Numbered from the stretch's first letter, positions 27,525-35,564 are shown. The stretch: 43,667 bases of DNA from Leidyana gryllorum EB-2025a (GCA_048772705.1 JBLWGC010000206.1:1-43667), one strand, 5' to 3'. Made by a program: numbers and translations. Notes: a model not told the origin generated them from the letters alone.

Positions 27525-27597
27525 TGGACGACCTGGGTATCGATCCCAGTACCTCTCGCATGCGAAGCGAGCGCTCTACCATTTGAGCTAGTCGCCC
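27525..27597 (-). tRNA. tRNA-Ala-CGC: tRNA-Ala (CGC)
   Basis: Loop TTCGCAT, acceptor GGGCGAC/GTCGTCC with G3:U70. Confidence 0.95.
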
Positions 27598-27685
27598 GTG
27601 GTGCAGACCCCATCGCATTTGTTGGTTCTCAACATAGGATGACCACTTTTTAAACTGTCTTCAGCGGGTTGCACGAACGACAGGC

Positions 27686-27757
27686 GGCTGTTTGGTGTAG
27701 TGGTATGATACCTCCGTCGGGTGGAAGAAGTCCTAGGTTCCATTCCCAGAACAGCCC
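27686..27757 (+). tRNA. tRNA-Pro-CGG: tRNA-Pro (CGG)
   Basis: Loop GTCGGGT; stem CCTCC/GGAAG and T-loop TTCCATT are altered, like 18709. Confidence 0.68.
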
Positions 27758-27833
27758 GCTTTGTTGTATCTTGACCCAACCTGCCTGGCACCATGGTTCT
27801 GGGTTCAGGTGATTCCTCGGAGAAAGTCGGAGG

Positions 27834-27906
27834 GGGAGTGTAGCGCAGTCGGTAGCGCGTAGGTCTCATAATCCTGAAGTCGAGAGTTCGATCCTCTCCA
27901 CTCCCA
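27834..27906 (+). tRNA. tRNA-Met-CAT: tRNA-Met elongator (CAT)
   Basis: Canonical: GGGAGTG/CACTCCC, loop CTCATAA, T-arm GAGAG/CTCTC. Confidence 0.95.
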
Positions 27907-27950
27907 CGGTCAGAATCGAAACCGCCGACAAACTCATCATGCTACCATTT

Positions 27951-28018
27951 TGCAGTCGGGAATCGCACACAGGTTATCTCGATGGCAGCGAGCGACTCTT
28001 CCACTAGACCACAGATGC
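27951..28018 (-). pseudogene. tRNA-Gly (GCC) relic
   Basis: 5' GCATCTGTGGTCTAGTGGAAGAG, loop CTGCCAT; B-box lost (GTGTGCGATTCCC). Confidence 0.62.
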
Positions 28019-28080
28019 AGAACACGATCTTGTGAATCTTCTACGTGGCGACAGTCCTCTTAAGCCTATCGATGCAACAA

Positions 28081-28152
28081 AGCCTTCTGCCGGAATCGAA
28101 CCGGCGACTTCTCGCTTACGAAGCGAACGCTCTGCCCCTAAGCTAAGAAGGC
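28081..28152 (-). tRNA. tRNA-Thr-CGT: tRNA-Thr (CGT)
   Basis: Canonical, loop TTCGTAA. Confidence 0.95.
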
Positions 28153-28228
28153 AATGTAAGTTGGAGATAACGAAACGATGGCTACTGACGGAGATTAGTG
28201 GAGCACTTTGCTCGAGTACTTCAATGAC

Positions 28229-28301
28229 TTCCACTGCCGGGACTTGAATCCGGATCGTCCGGGTGAAAGCCGCATATCCTAGCCACTTAGACTACAGTGG
28301 A
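28229..28301 (-). tRNA. tRNA-Glu-TTC: tRNA-Glu (TTC)
   Basis: Loop CTTTCAC; small changes at the anticodon-stem foot and T-stem. Confidence 0.88.
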
Positions 28302-28386
28302 CGAGTCACAACAGTTGCACTGACGAATGAGGCGCCAGAAAACTGTGATCGATCTCAGGTGGGAAATTCACCTAGGTTTGGCGGGT

Positions 28387-28441
28387 GGGCAGCTACTCAA
28401 GTGGTAGAGCGGTGACTCTGCACGCGAGAGGTGAGTTTAGA
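28387..28441 (+). pseudogene. Ala-derived relic (TGAC stem type)
   Basis: Near-identical to 16608-16666 with loop TCTGCAC; 3' part missing. Confidence 0.58.
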
Positions 28442-28521
28442 CTACGGGCGTGTTGGGTGTGTTCATTTGAGAAAGTGCTAGTCCGGATAATTCTACCGAC
28501 TCTTCTGGGATGGGCTGAAGC

Positions 28522-28583
28522 GGTTGCGTGGTGTAGTGGTTAGCGCTGGAGACTCTGAATCTCCCGACCTGGGTTCGATTCGG
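28522..28583 (+). pseudogene. tRNA-Gln (CTG), 3' end missing
   Basis: Perfect Gln through the anticodon arm (CTCTGAA) and most of the T-arm; the 3' acceptor is cut. Inverted copy with the same cut at 32230-32290. Confidence 0.75.
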
Positions 28584-28636
28584 CCCTCACTACTCCCTGA
28601 ATTTTCGCCATCTCTTGATCTGCGGGGACCATTCGT

Positions 28637-28709
28637 GCAGCAACGGTCTAGTGGTAACGACGTCTGGTTAACACGCAGAAGGTCCCGAGTTCAATCATCG
28701 GTGGCTGTA
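28637..28709 (+). pseudogene. tRNA-Val (AAC), several mismatches
   Basis: Loop TTAACAC kept; acceptor GCAGCAA, D-loop, stem TCTGG/GCAGA and T-loop all carry changes. Confidence 0.55.
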
Positions 28710-28762
28710 ACTCGCGTTTGTCAGGCGAGCACCACGAAATCTAAAGCGGAAGAACGCAGTGT

Positions 28763-28834
28763 CTCCGAGACCGGTAATCGAACCCGGGTCTTCCGAGTGA
28801 CAGGCGGAAATACTAAGCACTATACTATCTCGGA
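28763..28834 (-). tRNA. tRNA-Asp-GTC: tRNA-Asp (GTC)
   Basis: Loop CTGTCAC; stem TCCGC pairs with TCGGA (one wobble); T-stem one change. Confidence 0.86.
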
Positions 28835-28929
28835 CGCTCGTGGATACCCCGGCCTTCAACCCCAAAAGTCCTCCCTTCTCGAGACTTCACGGACAGAAAG
28901 CGTGTAAAGTGGCGAGCCAAGGGCACTCC

Positions 28930-29009
28930 GGCAAGATGGCCGAGTGGTCCAAGGCGCTGTTTTAAGGCCGCAGTCCGAAAGGGCGTGGGTGCGAATCCCA
29001 CTCTTGTCA
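28930..29009 (+). tRNA. tRNA-Leu-AAG: tRNA-Leu (AAG)
   Basis: Loop TTAAGGC; B-box GGTGCGAATCC has one change. Confidence 0.87.
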
Positions 29010-29388
29010 GCCGTTGTATCGGCCCTCGGTCAGCCACTGGATGCAATGGGTCTTCCATTGGTTTGATAGGCGGAACATCCGCCGAATCGCTGGTTCCGTC
29101 CCCAGTTGGATGCATTGGGTCCATAATCTATACTGATGGCTAATCTGGGTATTCTGAAGTTGGGTTTTGGTCTGGTAAGTGCCCGTAATTGAAATAGTTG
29201 TATTGGAATGTAATGAAAAATGAATAATGAAAACGTGTGTGTCGTGCTCGTGTCTCCCTTAACCAGGCTGGCACGTAGATCTAGCTTAACCTAAAGGCCT
29301 TAGGCCGTCATTGACTCTGGGGCTTAACTGAAAGAATGCAGATCAGGTTCAAAATGACGCATCATCCATGTAGAGCGGATGAGCGGAT
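29010..29388. other. 379-bp stretch without tRNA, holding a ~310-bp insertion
   Basis: Elsewhere the Leu-Ala spacer is about 60 bp (11790-11851, 40440-40500). Here its two halves are split by about 310 bp of non-tRNA, more AT-rich sequence from about 29059 to 29369. The 5-bp TCCAT occurs at both edges (29054-29058 and 29365-29369), a possible target duplication. The stretch also has a GGCGGA/TCCGCC hairpin (29069-29083). No inverted ends or open frame recognised. Confidence 0.7.
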
Positions 29389-29461
29389 GGGCGGCTAGCT
29401 CAGATGGTAGAGCGCTCGCTTCGCATGCGAGAGGTACTGGGATCGATACCCAGGTCGTCCA
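29389..29461 (+). tRNA. tRNA-Ala-CGC: tRNA-Ala (CGC)
   Basis: Loop TTCGCAT, G3:U70, T-arm CTGGG/CCCAG. Confidence 0.95.
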
Positions 29462-29474
29462 AAGTACGTACGGC

Positions 29475-29531
29475 TGCACGTGGCGGGATCCAAACAAACT
29501 TCCATCTTTGAAGGTCGCAGACCACAAGTGC
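29475..29531 (-). pseudogene. Gly (TCC)-derived relic next to Ala
   Basis: Mirror of 27454-27511. Confidence 0.62.
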
Positions 29532-29575
29532 CATTGGCACACCAGCGCACTCAGTGTTTAGTGTGCCTCTGAAAC

Positions 29576-29648
29576 CGGTCCTGGCAGGTTTCGAACCTGC
29601 GACTTTGTGGTTAACAGCCACACGCTCTGCCGACTGAGCGACAAGACC
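29576..29648 (-). tRNA. tRNA-Asn-GTT: tRNA-Asn (GTT)
   Basis: Loop CTGTTAA; one A-box change (TCGCTCAG). Confidence 0.93.
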
Positions 29649-29765
29649 CGGCTACAATGGTTCAGAGGTTAGTATAGAGATCCTCCTTTTTCTACAACAG
29701 GATTCTGCAACCACGTCTTGTCAAGAGGGTACGGCTCTCGGCTAAAGCTGCAGCTGAGGGAGTTG

Positions 29766-29838
29766 TCCACTGTAGTCTAAGTGGCTAGGATATGCGGCTT
29801 TCACCCGCACGATCCGGGTTCAAGTCCCGGCAGTGGAA
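29766..29838 (+). tRNA. tRNA-Glu-TTC: tRNA-Glu (TTC)
   Basis: Canonical, loop CTTTCAC; T-stem repaired relative to the mirror copy at 27147. Confidence 0.95.
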
Positions 29839-29887
29839 ATCCAGCAGAGTGTGGTTGTAGGTAACGGCTTCCAGAGACATTGATTTG

Positions 29888-29960
29888 CACCGCCCGCGGG
29901 GCTCGAACCCGCGACTGCAAGATTAAGAGTCTTGCGCTCTACCGACTGAGCTAGGGCGGC
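29888..29960 (-). tRNA. tRNA-Lys-CTT: tRNA-Lys (CTT)
   Basis: Canonical, loop CTCTTAA. Confidence 0.95.
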
Positions 29961-30088
29961 AAGGAAGCTCTAAACTTAGTTACACCCTATTTGCCGGTGG
30001 GTGGAGCAGTGGAAGTATTAAGTGGTGGAACAATGTGCTTCAGTAACTTCCGTCAATAGGGACTCATTCGTGATGTCCAGTTGACATT

Positions 30089-30159
30089 GCCTTCTTAGCT
30101 TGGGGCAGAGCATTCGCTTAGTAAGTGAAAGGTCGCCGGTTCGATTCGGGCAGAAGGCT
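30089..30159 (+). tRNA. tRNA-Thr-AGT: tRNA-Thr (AGT)
   Basis: Mirror of 26826-26896 with the same small defects. Confidence 0.75.
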
Positions 30160-30271
30160 CGACTGCATCGACTGGGCACCTGCAAGCTGCTCGCAAACTC
30201 CACCATCCCGGATGAAGTCCAAACCAGCTGAGGCAAAATCTGAGATGCAGCAGTTGTGAGGGCTGGAACTG

Positions 30272-30341
30272 CTCCAAGACCGGGAATCGAACCCGGGTCT
30301 CCCGCGTGAAGGCGGAATACTGACCACTATACTATCTCGGA
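30272..30341 (-). pseudogene. tRNA-Asp, 6-nt anticodon loop
   Basis: Mirror of 26644-26713 with the same deletion. Confidence 0.7.
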
Positions 30342-30454
30342 CGCTAGTAAACACGCCGGCCTCCAACCCCAGAAGTCCTCGCATTTTGAGCGGGCAGTGG
30401 CCCCACATACGGCCGCGGTAGGTGCTCATCTTCACCGCCTTCCGTGAACCTACC

Positions 30455-30527
30455 GCCTCGGTAGCTCAGTTGGGAGAGCGCCAGACTGAAGATCTGGAAG
30501 TCCCGTGTTCGATCCACGGCCGAGGCA
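30455..30527 (+). tRNA. tRNA-Phe-GAA: tRNA-Phe (GAA)
   Basis: Canonical, mirror of 26458-26530. Confidence 0.95.
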
Positions 30528-30654
30528 GAGAGGTTGTGATATTTGGTGTCATCCCTCACAGCCGTGCGACTCCAGCTTGCCAGCAGCGTTCCGCAGATTC
30601 TCAACAGGCAATCGTCCACTCATCAAGCAGGGCATGCAATAGCTCTTCTAAGTT

Positions 30655-30723
30655 GGAGACCGCTAGCTCAAAGGGTAGAGTGCTCATTGACATGCCAGAT
30701 GAGAACGATAGACAGGTCCTCCA
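30655..30723 (+). pseudogene. Ala-type relic, loop reads GAC
   Basis: Mirror of 26262-26330. Confidence 0.6.
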
Positions 30724-30736
30724 ACTTGCATACGGC

Positions 30737-30806
30737 TGCACCTGCGGGAACTCAGTCCGCGTTACGACCTCAGCACGGTCGCATTTTGCCGTCAGACCAC
30801 AAGTGC
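30737..30806 (-). pseudogene. tRNA-Gly relic, loop reads GCT
   Basis: Mirror of 26179-26248. Confidence 0.6.
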
Positions 30807-30846
30807 AGTCGAAAGATCGACAGAGGCTGTAGCACTCACAGAGACA

Positions 30847-30903
30847 CGAGGAGAGTGTTGGGCTCATGACCCAAAGTTCCGTCGATCGAAACGACGCACT
30901 GGT
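30847..30903 (+). pseudogene. Initiator tRNA-Met, 5' end missing
   Basis: Mirror of 26082-26138. Confidence 0.65.
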
Positions 30904-30963
30904 GAGCGCCCGCAGGGGGACACACTTATAGGAATGATTCACAGGCGTGTTTTCTTCGAGAGC

Positions 30964-31035
30964 TCCTCGACCTGGTATCGACCCCCGCACATTTGGCCTG
31001 CAAAGTCACCTCTCTGGCACTTGTGATAGCCGCCT
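30964..31035 (-). pseudogene. Ala-derived relic (TGAC stem type, TGC)
   Basis: Mirror of 25950-26021. Confidence 0.6.
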
Positions 31036-31224
31036 ATCCGCTAAACCCAAGCGAACTTTTCCAGCCTCGGTTCCTCAACAGTGGCACTTCGAGCCCTCAA
31101 GCTCAACACTGCGGCACAGATCGCGGTGGCCTGCGGTGCCAAACTTGAGTTTGGATGGCGCAAGTCTGCATGGCTGCGAATGGCAGCCACTCTTCTCGAT
31201 TCCACGGTTGAGCGGGACCACGAG

Positions 31225-31297
31225 AACGGTGGGCGGGACTCGAACCCACAACCTTTGCCTCCGGAGGGCAACACGCTATCCATTGCGCCACCACCGC
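31225..31297 (-). tRNA. tRNA-Arg-CCG: tRNA-Arg (CCG)
   Basis: Mirror of 25688-25760, canonical. Confidence 0.93.
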
Positions 31298-31336
31298 ACA
31301 ACCCACAGCCTCACTGTCTTAAACACCTGAGTCGTC

Positions 31337-31377
31337 AGTATCGCCTGGCCCCACTGGTTCGAATCTAGCAGCTGTCG
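31337..31377 (+). pseudogene. tRNA-Ser 3' fragment
   Basis: Mirror of 25608-25648. Confidence 0.55.
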
Positions 31378-31474
31378 AGTGACGTGGTAGGCGGAGTTCG
31401 AAAGACTCGTTATCGTATTTGAGACAGGGGATGCGTGTATAACTCTCCTAGACCCTCGTCAGCGGCTAGCAAAA

Positions 31475-31548
31475 AGGCTGTTTTAGGAATCGAACCCAAG
31501 ACTCCTTCCACCCCCTAAGGAAGGATCATACCACTAGGCCGAACAGCC
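31475..31548 (-). tRNA. tRNA-Pro with 9-nt anticodon loop
   Basis: Mirror of 25437-25510; loop TTAGGGGGT, stems intact. Confidence 0.72.
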
Positions 31549-31604
31549 GAATGTTAGGGGGATCCACGATGTAATGGCCAATTCCGCCCTGGAATGAGTA
31601 CCGT

Positions 31605-31640
31605 TGCACAGAATGGGATTCGCACCCATGCAGACTTGCG
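31605..31640 (-). pseudogene. Leu-like 3' half
   Basis: Mirror of 25345-25380. Confidence 0.4.
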
Positions 31641-31653
31641 CCTACCAGAATGT

Positions 31654-31696
31654 GGCAAGATGCCCTAGTGGGCAAGGCGCTGTGTTCAGACCCCAC
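31654..31696 (+). pseudogene. tRNA-Leu (CAG) 5' half
   Basis: Mirror of 25289-25331. Confidence 0.6.
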
Positions 31697-31756
31697 TCAC
31701 GTGGTCGGCACTGGCTACCCGCAGGAACCCCAGACTACTTATTTCGATGCTGCATT

Positions 31757-31837
31757 GCGAGAATGCCCGAGAGGTTAAGGGGGTGGCCTTAAGATCCACT
31801 GGTTAATTCCGCGTGGGTTCGAACCCCACTTCTCGCA
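31757..31837 (+). tRNA. tRNA-Leu-TAA: tRNA-Leu (TAA)
   Basis: Mirror of 25148-25228, canonical. Confidence 0.92.
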
Positions 31838-31883
31838 TAAGGAGGCAAGTGTCGGAGGGGGAATCGGATGACAATGCAACGGT

Positions 31884-31963
31884 TGACAAGAGTGGGATTC
31901 GAACCCACGCCCTTTCGAACTGCGGCCTTAACACAGCGCCTTAGACCACTCGGCCATCATGCC
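31884..31963 (-). tRNA. tRNA-Leu-AAG: tRNA-Leu (AAG)
   Basis: Mirror of 25022-25101. Confidence 0.9.
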
Positions 31964-32021
31964 GGAGTGTTCTTGGCTCGCCACTTGACACGTTTTCTTT
32001 TCGTGAAGTGTCGAGAAGGGA

Positions 32022-32050
32022 GGACCCGGGTACGATTCCCGGTCTTGGAG
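32022..32050 (+). pseudogene. tRNA-Asp 3' fragment
   Basis: Mirror of 24935-24963. Confidence 0.55.
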
Positions 32051-32102
32051 ACACTTAGTTTTTCCGCTTCAGATTTCGTGGTGCTCAGTGAAAGTTGCGA
32101 GC

Positions 32103-32175
32103 TACAGACACCGAGGATCGAACTCGGGACCTTCTGCGTGTGAAGCAGACGTCGTGACCACTAGACCGTGGCAGC
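32103..32175 (-). tRNA. tRNA-Val-CAC: tRNA-Val (CAC), junction copy
   Basis: Loop TTCACAC; 3' acceptor TGTCTGT matches the mirror copy 24810, while the 5' acceptor GCTGCCA differs. The inverted-repeat boundary runs through this gene. Confidence 0.75.
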
Positions 32176-32229
32176 ACGAATGGTCCCCGCAGCCCAAGAG
32201 ATGGCGAAAATTCAGGGAGTAGTGAGGAC

Positions 32230-32290
32230 CGAATCGAACCCAGGTCGGGAGATTCAGAGTCTCCAGTGCTAACCACTACACCACGCAACC
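32230..32290 (-). pseudogene. tRNA-Gln (CTG), 3' end missing
   Basis: Inverted copy of 28522-28583 with the same 3' cut. Confidence 0.75.
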
Positions 32291-32450
32291 GCTTCAGCCC
32301 ATCCCAGAAGAGTCGGTAGAATTATCCGGACTAGCGCTTTCTCAAATGAACACACGCAACACGCCCGTAATCTGTGCCGCACTTGAGAACTTGAAGTGTC
32401 ACTTTTGAGGTTCTGAGGTTGAGTCTGCGAACCTCGACGCCGTTGGCCGG

Positions 32451-32530
32451 CCGGGGGTAGCTCAGTTGGTAGAGCATCTGACTGTAGTACTGGCATCAGA
32501 TAGTCGGCGGTTCGATTCCGTCCCACCGGA
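32451..32530 (+). tRNA. tRNA-Tyr-GTA: tRNA-Tyr (GTA) with 7-nt intron
   Basis: Intron TACTGGC (one base differs from TGCTGGC); body canonical. Confidence 0.93.
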
Positions 32531-32714
32531 AGTAGCGAGGTGCTGTGCAAACTACTACTCAACCTGATGGACTTTGGCAAAAAGCGTTGATGGGCCAACT
32601 GGAGTTAATCTGGCGAAGATTCCATGCATATATAACTCAAATGTTGTCTTAGCTGAGCAGCATATCTCATCCGACCTTGGATAGACTGACGTTTTGAGTC
32701 AACAAGTACCAGAC

Positions 32715-32786
32715 GGGCTGTTCTGGGAATCGAACCCAGGACTTCTTCCACCCAAAGCAACGATCATATCACTAGACCAAACAGCC
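32715..32786 (-). tRNA. tRNA-Pro-TGG: tRNA-Pro (TGG), stem damaged
   Basis: Loop TTTGGGT, but stem GTTGC/GGAAG is mismatched; T-arm and acceptor fine. Confidence 0.6.
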
Positions 32787-32889
32787 GAATATTTGGGTGC
32801 ATGCGACGGGATATACACACGAAGACATGAATTGACTTCCACTGTCCACCCAACGGCAAATATGGTGTAACTAAGTTTAGAGCTTTCTT

Positions 32890-32919
32890 CCCGCCCTAGC
32901 TCAGTCGGTAGAGCGCAAG
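32890..32919 (+). pseudogene. tRNA-Lys 5' fragment
   Basis: CCGCCCTAGCTCAGTCGGTA to GCGCAAG, then joined to the spacer that precedes Leu. Confidence 0.6.
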
Positions 32920-32963
32920 TGGCTCACGGACAAAAAACGCGTGGAGCGATCCAACAACACTGT

Positions 32964-33052
32964 CGCAAGATGGCCGAGTTGTCTAAGGCGCTGTGCTCAG
33001 ACCGCAGTCCGAAAGGGCGAGGATCTGGGGTTGAGCCGTTCGAACCCCGGAG
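32964..33052 (+). pseudogene. tRNA-Leu (CAG) with foreign 3' part
   Basis: Loop CTCAGAC on CTGTG/CGCAG; 3' part TCTGGGGTTGAGCC...TTCGAACCCCGG as at 6269; followed 11 nt later by Tyr. Confidence 0.7.
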
Positions 33053-33063
33053 CAGTTGGACGG

Positions 33064-33143
33064 CCGGGGGTAGCTCAGTTGGTAGAGCATCTGACTGTAG
33101 TGCTGGCATCAGATAGTCGGCGGTTTGATTCCGTCCCACCGGA
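33064..33143 (+). tRNA. tRNA-Tyr-GTA: tRNA-Tyr (GTA) with 7-nt intron
   Basis: Intron TGCTGGC; T-loop TTTGATT has one change in the B-box. Confidence 0.9.
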
Positions 33144-33247
33144 AGTAGAGTGGTGATTGGCAAAGTACTACTCAACCTGATGGTTTTGGCAGACAGCGTT
33201 GATAGGCCAACTAGACTACTCTGGTGAGGGTTCCATCTATGTAGTTC

Positions 33248-33318
33248 GGATGGGCTGAGAATCGATCCCGGAACCTTTCGTATACTAAGCACCGTTTCAT
33301 CATCTGGGCTAGCCTCCC
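33248..33318 (-). pseudogene. Ala-derived relic (GAAACGG type)
   Basis: GGGAGGCTAGCCCAGATGATG; unpaired anticodon arm; ends CAGCCCATCC. Confidence 0.6.
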
Positions 33319-33406
33319 GCTGTGCAGACCCCATCGCATTTAGTGGTACTTCACATAGTATGACCACTCTCTCGAGTGTACCCAGCGGGTTGCACGACCG
33401 ACGGGC

Positions 33407-33478
33407 GGCTGTTTGGTCTAGTGGTATGATCCTTCATTAGGGTGGAAGGAGTCCTGGGTTCGATTCCCAGAACAGCCC
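33407..33478 (+). tRNA. tRNA-Pro-AGG: tRNA-Pro (AGG)
   Basis: Loop TTAGGGT; the last anticodon-stem pair is lost (CTTCA/GGAAG). Confidence 0.87.
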
Positions 33479-33614
33479 TCTTGGTTGTCGGTTGACCCGA
33501 TGAGATAAGCAGTTTTTAGAACCAACGCAGCCAGCTCGTTAGCAGACTTCGGCACTCAAGGCAATTAACATCTCAAGAATCGCATTTCGGCTCCCTCTTC
33601 CATGTTGCAGACCG

Positions 33615-33686
33615 AGCAGTGTAGCTCAGTGGAAGAGTGTTGGGCTCATAACCCAAAGGTCCGTCGATCGAAACGACGCACTGCTA
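33615..33686 (+). tRNA. tRNA-iMet-CAT: Initiator tRNA-Met (CAT)
   Basis: 72-nt tRNA with the eukaryotic initiator marks: A1:U72 in AGCAGTG/CACTGCT, ATCGAAA T-loop, GGG in the anticodon stem (TTGGG/CCCAA), loop CTCATAA. A-box TAGCTCAGTGGAAGAGT. Best initiator copy in the window. Confidence 0.95.
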
Positions 33687-33735
33687 AGTGTGCGCAGGAG
33701 GGAAACAGCTATAGAATTGATTGCGTCGTGACCAA

Positions 33736-33807
33736 AGCCTTCTGCCGGAATCGAACCGGCGACCTTTCGCCTACTAAGCGAATGCTCTGCCCCTAAGCTA
33801 AGAAGGC
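33736..33807 (-). tRNA. tRNA-Thr-AGT: tRNA-Thr (AGT)
   Basis: Loop TTAGTAG (G38), stems intact. Confidence 0.92.
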
Positions 33808-33883
33808 AATGCAAGCCAAAGATCACGAGTCAGTCACTATTGACGGAGGTTACTGGAGCACTTTGCTCGAATGGTCCAATGAC

Positions 33884-33956
33884 TTCCACTGCCGGGACTT
33901 GAGCCCGGATCGTGCGGGTGAAAGCCGCATATCCTAGCCACTTAGACTACAGTGGA
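33884..33956 (-). tRNA. tRNA-Glu-TTC: tRNA-Glu (TTC)
   Basis: Loop CTTTCAC; T-loop CTCAAGT changed by one base. Confidence 0.93.
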
Positions 33957-34126
33957 CGAGTGGTTGAGTTGGGGCTTCGGCCGAGAGCCGTACCGTCTTG
34001 GAAAATATGGAATGTCGGCGTGGTCAAGTGAGTGGATCTCTGATACAGATTCGGACTTAGTAACCAATTCCATTTGTATTGATCGTGGGATCTTGGGCCT
34101 TCCCCAGGTACAGGGCGAGCTTCCTT

Positions 34127-34195
34127 GCCGCCCCAACTCCGTCGGTGGCGCGCAAGACGTTTGATGGGAGAACGGCGGGTTCGTGCCGGCGCGAG
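34127..34195 (+). pseudogene. Lys-derived relic family
   Basis: GCCGCCCCAACTCCGTCGGTG and CAAGACGTTTGATGGGAG; broken anticodon and T-arm. Confidence 0.62.
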
Positions 34196-34240
34196 CACCG
34201 TATGCGAAGCCACTGGCTGCAACCTGCCAAGTTCGACGGC

Positions 34241-34322
34241 GGCAACTTGCCCGAGTGGTTAAGGTGGTAGACTAGAAATTTACCGGGCCTGGCCCGCGCT
34301 GGCTCAAATTCAGCAGTTGTCG
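34241..34322 (+). tRNA. tRNA-Ser-AGA: tRNA-Ser (AGA)
   Basis: Loop CTAGAAA on GTAGA/TTTAC (wobble); T-arm GCTGG/TCAGC; discriminator G. Confidence 0.87.
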
Positions 34323-34391
34323 TGCGATGTGGTTGGAGAGGTAAACACCAACTGACACATGAATTTCTGGAAAAAACAACAATGTGTCCTC

Positions 34392-34462
34392 TGCATCTGC
34401 CGGGAATCGAACCCGGGTCGTCTCGATGGCAACGAGACATTCTACCACTAGACCACAGATGC
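34392..34462 (-). tRNA. tRNA-Gly-GCC: tRNA-Gly (GCC)
   Basis: Canonical, loop TTGCCAT; a T6 run lies about 15 nt past the 3' end. Confidence 0.95.
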
Positions 34463-34517
34463 GTGACACCTCCGTTCCTGACCACCAAGTAATGAGTCTG
34501 GAGCGGGGGATGGTTTT

Positions 34518-34587
34518 GGGCCTATGGCCAACGTACCGCGTCTGACTCCAGATCAGAAGGTTGGGTTTTCGAATCACTATGGGCTCA
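34518..34587 (+). tRNA. tRNA-Trp-CCA: tRNA-Trp (CCA), altered D-arm
   Basis: Same 70-nt form as 7172-7241, but with the intact TCTGA/TCAGA anticodon stem. Confidence 0.58.
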
Positions 34588-34624
34588 ATCAGACTCTTTT
34601 GTTTTTCCCGTGTCAGGCTCAACC

Positions 34625-34700
34625 TGACAAGAGTGGGATTTGGACCCACGCCCTTTCGAACTGCGACTTGAATACAGCGCCTTGGACCCCTCAGCCATCA
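34625..34700 (-). pseudogene. tRNA-Leu body with CAA anticodon, 5' end cut
   Basis: Loop TTCAAGT, B-box GGTCCAAATCC; the 5' acceptor is partly deleted relative to 7280-7359. Confidence 0.6.
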
Positions 34701-34787
34701 GCTCGGTTCCTGTCCCGCTACTCCAAGCGTTCCCTGTCTGTTGAAGCTAGAGAATGGAAAAGCTGGGCTCTGAGGTTGGGGCGTGCC

Positions 34788-34854
34788 TCCGACATGGTAT
34801 CAAAGTTATATTTCCGCCTGCCACGCCAACGATCGGGTGGGTACCAGCTCTGAA
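34788..34854 (+). pseudogene. tRNA-Asp fossil
   Basis: Copy of 7448-7514. Confidence 0.5.
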
Positions 34855-34901
34855 CGCATTCATTTCCAATCCCAATGACTTCATACACTCTTTTAATTCT
34901 T

Positions 34902-34967
34902 GGTCGTGAATGGTTAGCACTGGAGGCTTTGGATCTCCCGAGCTGGGTTCGATTCCCGGCGCGACCT
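34902..34967 (+). pseudogene. tRNA-Gln (TTG), D-arm deleted
   Basis: Copy of 7562-7627; loop CTTTGGA. Confidence 0.65.
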
Positions 34968-35027
34968 CGCAACTAGTTCTACTTCTTGAAACTTCGCAAC
35001 TTCTCTTGGTTCCCGCAAAGCTTTCGT

Positions 35028-35100
35028 GCAGTCATGGTCTAGTGGTTACGACGTCTGCTTAACATGCAGAAGGTCCCGAGTTCGATCCCAAGTGGCTGTA
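35028..35100 (+). tRNA. tRNA-Val-AAC: tRNA-Val (AAC)
   Basis: Loop TTAACAT, A-box TGGTCTAGTGG intact; acceptor and T-stem mismatches as in 7688. Confidence 0.75.
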
Positions 35101-35147
35101 GCTCGAATCTTTGAAGTGAGTCCCACCAAAGCGAGGAAACAGGCTCT

Positions 35148-35183
35148 CTCCAAAACAGGGCATCGAACCCGCGTCTTCCGCGT
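35148..35183 (-). pseudogene. tRNA-Asp 3' fragment
   Basis: Copy of 7808-7843. Confidence 0.55.
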
Positions 35184-35252
35184 CTTCAACCCTAAAAGTC
35201 TTCCTTCTCGAGAACTTCACGGACAGAAAACCTGTAAAGTGGCGAACGCTCC

Positions 35253-35332
35253 GGCAAGATGGCCGAGTGGTCTAAGGCGCTGTGTTCAGGCCGCAGTCCG
35301 AAAGGGCGTGGGCTCGAATCCCACTCTTGTCA
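35253..35332 (+). tRNA. tRNA-Leu-CAG: tRNA-Leu (CAG)
   Basis: Loop TTCAGGC; B-box GGCTCGAATCC with one change. Confidence 0.92.
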
Positions 35333-35401
35333 GCCGTTGTATTGTATTGGCACTCAGTCCCTCACTTCACTGATATACAGGTCGTTCGACCTACATACAG
35401 C

Positions 35402-35472
35402 TGCACCTGCCGGGACTCGAACCCGGGTTACGACCTTGGAAGGGTCGCATCTTACCCTTAGACCACAAGTGC
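35402..35472 (-). tRNA. tRNA-Gly-TCC: tRNA-Gly (TCC)
   Basis: Loop CTTCCAA, T-arm CCGGG/CCCGG; the clean TCC copy. Confidence 0.95.
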
Positions 35473-35564
35473 AATTGCGAAAGATCTGCAGCACCCCGAG
35501 AGACTCGGGCAATTTCTGCTCCCAGCTTCAGGTTGAGTAGTACTTTGCCAATCACCCCTCTACT

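Larger units (their letters stand above)
24817..27597. repeat. Inverted repeat H, left arm (2.8 kb, near-identical)
   Basis: Mirrored at 29389-32168; coordinates sum to 56985 throughout except a 1-nt shift at the innermost Ala. Long stretches, such as 25617-26967 against 30018-31368, translate identically in all frames compared, so the arms are essentially identical. Confidence 0.96.
29389..32168. repeat. Inverted repeat H, right arm
   Basis: Partner of 24817-27597. The outer edge lies inside the Val gene at 32103-32175. Confidence 0.96.
34386..35525. repeat. Direct repeat C, copy 2
   Basis: Partner of 7040-8180. Confidence 0.92.

Noticed and set aside
29010-29388. snRNA or 5S rRNA in the non-tRNA stretch
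   Set aside because: No 5S, U6 or 7SL signature that I can recognise.
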